A stretch of DNA of 64,000 bases. It comes from an uncultured Clostridia bacterium (GTDB taxonomy: Bacteria; Bacillota; Clostridia; Oscillospirales; Acutalibacteraceae). The notes beneath the pieces are model-generated. The model saw only the letters and a program-made list of their open reading frames with translations. It searched no databases and was not told the DNA's origin. The stretch lies in NCBI GenBank assembly GCA_947627725.1, contig CANQXE010000011.1, positions 1 through 64,000 of the forward strand, read 5' to 3'. Positions 58,744-64,000 of the stretch are shown piece by piece; position 1 is the first letter of the stretch, and each line of letters starts with the position of its first letter. The position numbers and the translations under genes were made by a program.

Positions 58744-60093
58744 TTATCCATTAATATTTTTAATGCATTCCTTTGCGGCAAGCTGACCGGAAATTACTGC
58801 CCCCTCCATTGTGGCGAATGATGGTGTGAGCGTGTAATCACCCGCTAATGTCAGTCCGGGAATGTCTGTCCTTTGAGAAGGTCTCAACCTTTGATTTCCC
58901 TTATCAAGCGAATAAAACTCGTCTTTTTCGGCAACCTTTCTGTAATTTAAAATACCGTCTTTATCCAAATTAACGCCAAGCGACGCCATTTGAGTAATAA
59001 TTGTTTTTAAAATCTCTTCAGCGTCCTTATCGCAGTATTCCTTTGGATTTCCCAAAACAACTGACAATCTGCCTTTTAGATTCCGAAAGGTTGAGCGGGA
59101 CTGTTCAGCAAAGCTGACCATATCAGTTCCGGGACCGAAGGCGGTAATATCCTTTTCAAGCGCAGGCTTATCAAGCTCAAGCTGAATGGTGCAGGCGGAC
59201 ATCGTCGGCAGGTCGTATAATTTACTTAAAAAAATATTTTTTCTCAGCGGCATAAGAATATTTTTTGCGCTCGGCAGAGTCGTGGCGATAACCGTTTCTC
59301 GCGCGTAATAACAATTTCCTTTTTTTGTTTTGACGCCGGCTACCGCATCATTTTCCAAAATAACGCTTTCCACAGGCTCCCCGAAAATAAGGCTTCCGCC
59401 AAGTGAACGAATTTTATTAACAATAGGATTGCACATCACGTCTGTCATACCGCCGAGAAACGCTCCGATACGCATCTTATAAAACTTACTTATGGCAGGC
59501 GCAAACAGACCGAAAAAAGCGTACGCGGAATAATTTTCAGGCGGCATAAAAAATATACCGCTGCTCAGCGGCTCAAGAACTAACCTCTTGCTTTTTTCCG
59601 AAACCTTATGCAGATTTGCGTATTCGGTGACAGAATAATTGTCAAGATTATCAGAAAATATATAGCTTGAAAAGCCCGATAAAAAAAACGGGATTAATGA
59701 CAGCTTATCCTGTAGAGTAAGTATATCGTTATTACCGAGAACACCGCGCGCAGTCTTAATCGGTCCGAAAAATGGTGCTAATCCCAGAACCATCTTTTTG
59801 TTTTTATCCTTTATGAGTATATCTACCTTTTCCTCCCACGTGACTATATCACCTATTTTAACTCCGCATTTTTTAAGCAGCTTCGGAAGAGCGGAATAAT
59901 ATCCGATATATCTGTGAAGGCCTGACTCGACCTGCATACCATTGTCGTCAAAGGACGATGTTCTTCCGCCGGCATAATCCTGAGCCTCAATGACTAAGAC
60001 CTTTTTTCCCTTTTCACACAGCTCATATGCGCAGGAAAGCCCCGCAAGCCCCGCACCGACAACTATTACATCATATTTATCTAATTTTACCAT
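58744..60093 (-). CDS. FAD-dependent amine oxidase/phytoene desaturase-like protein
   Basis: DVIVVGAGLAGLSCAYEL, GGRTSSF; start taken at MVKLDKYD (AGGTGAG SD; ORF to 60207). Confidence 0.85.
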   Translation of the reverse strand: MVKLDKYDVIVVGAGLAGLSCAYELCEKGKKVLVIEAQDYAGGRTSSFDDNGMQVESGLHRYIGYYSALPKLLKKCGVKIGDIVTWEEKVDILIKDKNKKMVLGLAPFFGPIKTARGVLGNNDILTLQDKLSLIPFFLSGFSSYIFSDNLDNYSVTEYANLHKVSEKSKRLVLEPLSSGIFFMPPENYSAYAFFGLFAPAISKFYKMRIGAFLGGMTDVMCNPIVNKIRSLGGSLIFGEPVESVILENDAVAGVKTKKGNCYYARETVIATTLPSAKNILMPLRKNIFLSKLYDLPTMSACTIQLELDKPALEKDITAFGPGTDMVSFAEQSRSTFRNLKGRLSVVLGNPKEYCDKDAEEILKTIITQMASLGVNLDKDGILNYRKVAEKDEFYSLDKGNQRLRPSQRTDIPGLTLAGDYTLTPSFATMEGAVISGQLAAKECIKNING

Positions 60094-60518
60094 AAACTCA
60101 CCTATTATTGTTAGTTCAATATTAATAGTTTGTCCCGTTTTATTTGAAGTATTTAATAAATCCGCCAAATTGATTTCAACAAAATAGAATACTGATAATT
60201 TCAGCAAAACTATTGAAGAATTAATATATTATGTGGTAATATAATCTTGACAAATCCAAGTAATATGTTTAGAACAAACGACAGCGTGTAATTCAGCAAA
60301 AAATACAGGCTCTGTTTCAAAATACTTTGTTTGTGTGTTTGACTTGGATTTAGCAATTGAGAGCTGTGTTTTGCTTGGCTTCGGTCGCTTTTTTATTTTA
60401 TTGAATTTCGTGCAATATTAAAAGCGCTTAATTTCATATATTTACGCCCTGTACTTCTAAAGTAATGCATCTACAATTTTAAAAATTATTTGAAGCCGGA
60501 AAGGATATTGGAATTAAT

Positions 60519-61436
60519 ATGTCTGAAAAAAATAATTATTTAAACAAATTAAGAAATGCAGCTTCATTAAAATCGTTAGTTCATATATTAATCAACAGTT
60601 TTAATTACAGAAGAATTATTTTTGTTGTAAAGGATGTAAAAATTAAAGAATTATTATTGCAGATTAAGGCTTACAAAAAGCTAAAAAAGAAATACTTAAA
60701 AGTACTACATAATACAGAATACAGTAAAAAAGAGAGCAGAAAAAACGACACAGTATGGTTTTGCTGGTTTCAAGGATTGGAAAATGCTCCGCTTTTGGTA
60801 CAAAAATGTTATAAAAGAGCAGAAAAGACATTTGGTAAAAACAGAATAACAGTAATTACCTCAGATAATTTCAAAGACTATGTTGATCTGCCTGACTTCA
60901 TTATACAAAAATGGCATAAAGGAATAATAAGCCACGCGCATTTTTCTGATATATTAAGAACTTGGTTATTGGCAGAACACGGCGGAATATGGTTAGATTC
61001 AACAGTTTTCATTCTGGGCAGTAATCTTCCTGATTATTTAACTGAATCAGAATTATTTTTATTTAATAATTGCAGAACAAATTCAATAATTAATATTTCT
61101 AATTGGTATATTTGTTCATATAGTCACAATATAATTTTAGAAAGTATGAAGAGTCTTTTAACAGAATATTGGCGAAAAGAAAATTATCCTGTTAATTATC
61201 TCATTTATCATTTGTTTTTCAAAATCGTAACTGAATATTACCCTGATGAATGGAAAAAAGTCCCGAAGTTTTCTAACGCGCCGCCACATATGCTGATATC
61301 TGAAATTTTTGAAAAATATACTGAAAAAAGGGAAAAAGAGCTTGCCTTAATGTCGCCGATACATAAATTGACTTATAAACTAAAAATACCGCCTGCAACC
61401 GACGGAACATTCTATGAAAAATATATTTTGAAATAA
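60519..61436 (+). CDS. capsular polysaccharide synthesis-type glycosyltransferase
   Basis: HAHFSDILRTWLLAEHGGIWLDSTVFIL DxD-like GT motif. Confidence 0.82.
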   Translation: MSEKNNYLNKLRNAASLKSLVHILINSFNYRRIIFVVKDVKIKELLLQIKAYKKLKKKYLKVLHNTEYSKKESRKNDTVWFCWFQGLENAPLLVQKCYKRAEKTFGKNRITVITSDNFKDYVDLPDFIIQKWHKGIISHAHFSDILRTWLLAEHGGIWLDSTVFILGSNLPDYLTESELFLFNNCRTNSIINISNWYICSYSHNIILESMKSLLTEYWRKENYPVNYLIYHLFFKIVTEYYPDEWKKVPKFSNAPPHMLISEIFEKYTEKREKELALMSPIHKLTYKLKIPPATDGTFYEKYILK

Positions 61437-61486
61437 AAGCATTAATATCAGAAACTGATTTTATCAATAGAATACAGAAAAAATCA

Positions 61487-61520
61487 AAGCCATCAGTTTA
61501 TCTGATGGTTTTAGTTTTTC
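61487..61520 (+). terminator. intrinsic terminator
   Basis: CCATCAG tttat CTGATGG followed by TTTTAGTTTTT. Confidence 0.75.
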
Positions 61521-61753
61521 AAAAATCATAACTCAGCTATAAATTTTTTTCATTCTATCAAATTGCTAATATACGCATAAGATTTCTTCAAGTAACGCTC
61601 TATCAACAATCGCATAATATATATCCGTAAAATCCACATAAACAATCTTACTATTGTGTAACAATTATAAACAGTAAGAAAATATGTTTAGACATTATAT
61701 ATATTTCAGTCTCAGACAATCAAATTTAATCTCTAATTTTTTCAATAAAACGC

Positions 61754-61789
61754 TTGCAATTTTATATATAAGTTGATATAATATCAACT
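61754..61789 (+). promoter_or_regulatory. promoter with -10 inside a perfect 19-bp palindrome, upstream of tRNA-Trp
   Basis: TTGCAA-17-TATAAT; palindrome AGTTGATAT A ATATCAACT (61771..61789). Confidence 0.65.
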
Positions 61790-61877
61790 GTTGTTTGCAA
61801 TAAGTGATAGCTTTACGTTTTATATAGAGATAGAGTTTAAAATCACATAGACTGATAAACAACTAAATTAAATACAC

Positions 61878-61953
61878 AGGGGTATAGCTCAGTTGGTAGA
61901 GCAGCGGTCTCCAAAACCGCGTGCCGAGGGTTCAAGTCCTTCTGCCCCTGCCA
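61878..61953 (+). tRNA. tRNA-Trp (anticodon CCA), encoded CCA end
   Basis: acceptor AGGGGTA/TGCCCCT, D-stem GCTC/GAGC, anticodon loop CTCCAAA, TTCAAGT loop, GCCA 3' end. Confidence 0.96.
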
Positions 61954-61960
61954 AATGGAA

Positions 61961-61985
61961 ACGACCGCGAAAGCGGTCGTTTTTA
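61961..61985 (+). terminator. intrinsic terminator after tRNA-Trp
   Basis: ACGACCGC gaaa GCGGTCGT TTTTA. Confidence 0.9.
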
Positions 61986-62005
61986 TTTACCGATGCTCTT
62001 AAATT

Positions 62006-62602
62006 TTAATCAGCGATAGCCGGAGATTCTTCACCCTTTAAAGCTTTTATCCTTCGCTTTTTAATATCCTTTGCGAAAAGGAGTTTGAATACCGTTCTTA
62101 CAAATGGTTGGATAAAGAAAAGCTGTGTAAAAAATGCAAACGGAAAATTAAAGCATATGAGCTTCAGCCACTCTGCAAGGAGCGTCCATATATTAAATCC
62201 CGCATTATAATTGTAATAAAGAAACGATGCAATAAAGCTCATTGCAGGGCACATTATCCCCACGGTCGCACAAATAATTGAAGTTTCAAAAAGTACGGGA
62301 TGCGTATTTTTCGGGTCAAAATTTCTACAAGCTAATTTGAAAGAAAGAGGCGCTCCTAAAACATTTTCAAGTGTATACGCAAGAACAAATTCTATAATGA
62401 TAACAGCCCAAATAGGGACAAGTGTACCAAATACAGGAACACCGCCCATTTTACTGATAGCATCAAGAACGCTGTTTTCACCTGTCGTTTCCATAAACAT
62501 ACCGCCGTGAATAACATAAAGGCTATAAAAAACGTAAGCATGAACTGTTATTACCACTGTAATAAACGCAAATACCATTCTTTGAAATTGATTTTTCGGC
62601 AT
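62006..62602 (-). CDS. membrane protein, DUF2798-like
   Basis: MPKNQFQRMVFAFITVVITVHAYVFYSLY; about 4-5 TM helices; GGAGT SD before ATG at 62602. Confidence 0.7.
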   Translation of the reverse strand: MPKNQFQRMVFAFITVVITVHAYVFYSLYVIHGGMFMETTGENSVLDAISKMGGVPVFGTLVPIWAVIIIEFVLAYTLENVLGAPLSFKLACRNFDPKNTHPVLFETSIICATVGIMCPAMSFIASFLYYNYNAGFNIWTLLAEWLKLICFNFPFAFFTQLFFIQPFVRTVFKLLFAKDIKKRRIKALKGEESPAIAD

Positions 62603-62623
62603 AATATAACTCCTTTTACGCAA

Positions 62624-62688
62624 ACAAAAAACACATGCCTATAAATCTGTACCGTTATCAGATTAACGCACCGAAGTGCCACATGTGT
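62624..62688 (-). ncRNA. candidate leader RNA: three-way junction plus U-run
   Basis: P1 ACACAUG/CAUGUGU, P3 GCAC-UUCG-GUGC, P2 AAUCUG/CAGAUU, then UUUUUUG, ahead of the SD. Confidence 0.5.
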
Positions 62689-62716
62689 CGTTGATTACTT
62701 TTCTTTATTTTTTGTG

Positions 62717-62745
62717 ATTTTATCACACAAATTAAAGAAAATCAA
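62717..62745 (-). promoter_or_regulatory. sigma-A type promoter of the DUF2798-like gene
   Basis: TTGATT-17-TAAAAT on the - strand; overlaps palindrome TGTGATTTTATCACA (62713..62727). Confidence 0.6.
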
Positions 62746-62931
62746 GAAATTTTTGCATATACGTTAAATTTATTTGTATGTTTTTCAGCAAAACATTTTC
62801 TATATCATATGTATCTTTTTCTAATGTCAATTAGTTGTTTTCACCTGTTAAATGCTTTTTTCGACCTCTTGTTTGAATTTTTATTTTAAAGAATTTATTA
62901 TAATGTATAATGAATTACAGGAGGTGATTAA

Positions 62932-63375
62932 TTGAAAATTCGTTTAGAGCAGTCATCTGAACAAGAACTGGAAATTATTGTTAAGGGAGACATCAATGAT
63001 AATAATACCATTGAGATTTTATCATTGCTAAATAATTTTTCTGATTTTGGGAAAATAATACTGCGTAATGAAAATGAAAATCTTATTTATGACGCGAATA
63101 AAATAATTTATTTTGAATCGTCATCAGGAAAAACATATGCTTATACCGAAGCGAATAAATATGAAGTTAAAGAAAAGCTATATGAAATAATTGAACGCTT
63201 CAAGAGTAAAGGATTTATTCAAATCAATAAGAGTACAGTTGTAAACATTCATTACATAAAATCAATATCCGCGGAATTCAGCGGTAACTACTGCGCACGA
63301 TTAAAAGGAAACGGCAATACTCTTACTATTTCGCGTAAGTATTTTAATTCGTTTAAAAAATTTATAAGGGGATGA
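62932..63375 (+). CDS. LytTR-domain DNA-binding protein, TTG start
   Basis: IIYFESSSGKTYAYTEANKYEVKEKLYEIIERFKSKGFIQINKSTVVNIHYIKSI; AGGAGGTGATTAATTG. Confidence 0.9.
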   Translation: MKIRLEQSSEQELEIIVKGDINDNNTIEILSLLNNFSDFGKIILRNENENLIYDANKIIYFESSSGKTYAYTEANKYEVKEKLYEIIERFKSKGFIQINKSTVVNIHYIKSISAEFSGNYCARLKGNGNTLTISRKYFNSFKKFIRG

Positions 63376-63379
63376 TACT

Positions 63380-63784
63380 GTGAAAAAAATATTTGATATA
63401 TTTCATTTTGGAATTACAGGCGCCGGAATCGGCTCAATAATAACAACCATATGCCTATACTTTATGGCGGGAGAAATCTGCAAAACAAGGGATTTTGCGG
63501 TATGGATTACGGCATCTGCGGTTATAGGAATTCTGACTCTGTTAATGTATTCAGATAAACTGAATTTAATTGTTGCAACACTAATACATTTTGTTTTCAG
63601 TTTTGTAATTGTTTTTTCAGCCTCGCTTATCTGCGGATACGGTAACAATGCAATAGAAATCATAAAAAACATTCTTCCTGTATTTTTAATTCTTTATTTA
63701 GTAATCTATATTGCTTTTTTCCTGATTTCAAAATTAAATGAAAAAAAGATAAATAATTCACTGAAAGAAAAAAACAGTAATTAA
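63380..63784 (+). CDS. DUF3021 membrane protein
   Basis: four TM helices, immediately downstream of the LytTR gene. Confidence 0.8.
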   Translation: MKKIFDIFHFGITGAGIGSIITTICLYFMAGEICKTRDFAVWITASAVIGILTLLMYSDKLNLIVATLIHFVFSFVIVFSASLICGYGNNAIEIIKNILPVFLILYLVIYIAFFLISKLNEKKINNSLKEKNSN

Positions 63785-63808
63785 AAAATTTATAACAGTA
63801 TACAAACG

Positions 63809-63857
63809 AAAAGGACTGTATTAACCGACTTACTTGTTAAAACAGTCCTTTTATTTT
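63809..63857 (+). terminator. intrinsic terminator
   Basis: AAAAGGACTGT...ACAGTCCTTTT followed by ATTTTT. Confidence 0.8.
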
Positions 63858-63925
63858 TGTTTCATTTAAAATAAATTGAAGGAAACATCTTTTTTTGCTA
63901 TAATGAAATTAAGAAGGAGTACAAT

Positions 63926-64000
63926 ATGAAAAAAATTATTGTTGATAACGGGCAGGATTTTGATTTCGGTAAGACATCCGCCGAATATGCTAAATACAGG
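63926..64000 (+). CDS. 5' end of a CDS truncated by the window, methyltransferase-like
   Basis: AGAAGGAG SD; MKKIIVDNGQDFDFGKTSAEYAKYR resembles class I SAM methyltransferase N-termini. Confidence 0.5.
   Translation, partial: MKKIIVDNGQDFDFGKTSAEYAKYR

Noticed and set aside
62631-62688. Leader three-way junction read as a degenerate tRNA-like element
   Set aside because: 7-bp acceptor-like stem and D-arm-like hairpin are present, but no T-arm or 7-nt anticodon loop; a leader RNA is a better description.
1-64000. CRISPR array, IS element or prophage
   Set aside because: No regularly spaced repeats, transposase, integrase or phage structural genes seen among the ORFs.

Overview
The window looks like ordinary chromosome from a low-GC Clostridia-type Firmicute (taxon inferred from gene content and codon usage, not proven). 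About 57 credible protein genes are present, mostly on the - strand, plus one tRNA-Trp(CCA) and many intrinsic terminators. I saw no CRISPR array, IS element or prophage. Recognisable blocks: ldh; alaS; ackA; lacZ-comEC-holA-toprim; FemX/alr; an arabinofuranosidase/radC cluster; an M24 peptidase-copA-copZ operon; H+/Na+-PPase and Trk K+ uptake; a pair of ABC exporters; a small P-loop kinase/GNAT cassette; iscS-iscU-nadA-mnmA; metY-cysK; an ispE operon; larB-larC; and a LytTR-DUF3021 pair. The strongest non-routine signals are cis-regulatory: (1) a palindrome CCTA-N9-TAGG, present twice at the iscS promoter, twice at the M24/copA/copZ promoter and once at the metY promoter, suggesting one Rrf2-type regulon; (2) an unannotated 25-codon leader ORF upstream of metY-cysK ending ...Met-Cys-Phe-Arg-Cys-Cys-stop, a candidate cysteine-sensing leader peptide; (3) a compact three-way-junction RNA followed by a U-run upstream of a DUF2798-like membrane protein gene; (4) a tRNA-Trp promoter whose -10 sits in a perfect 19-bp palindrome; (5) a truncated P-loop kinase paralogue missed by the ORF track. 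All functional assignments come from reading motifs by eye; no database search was run.
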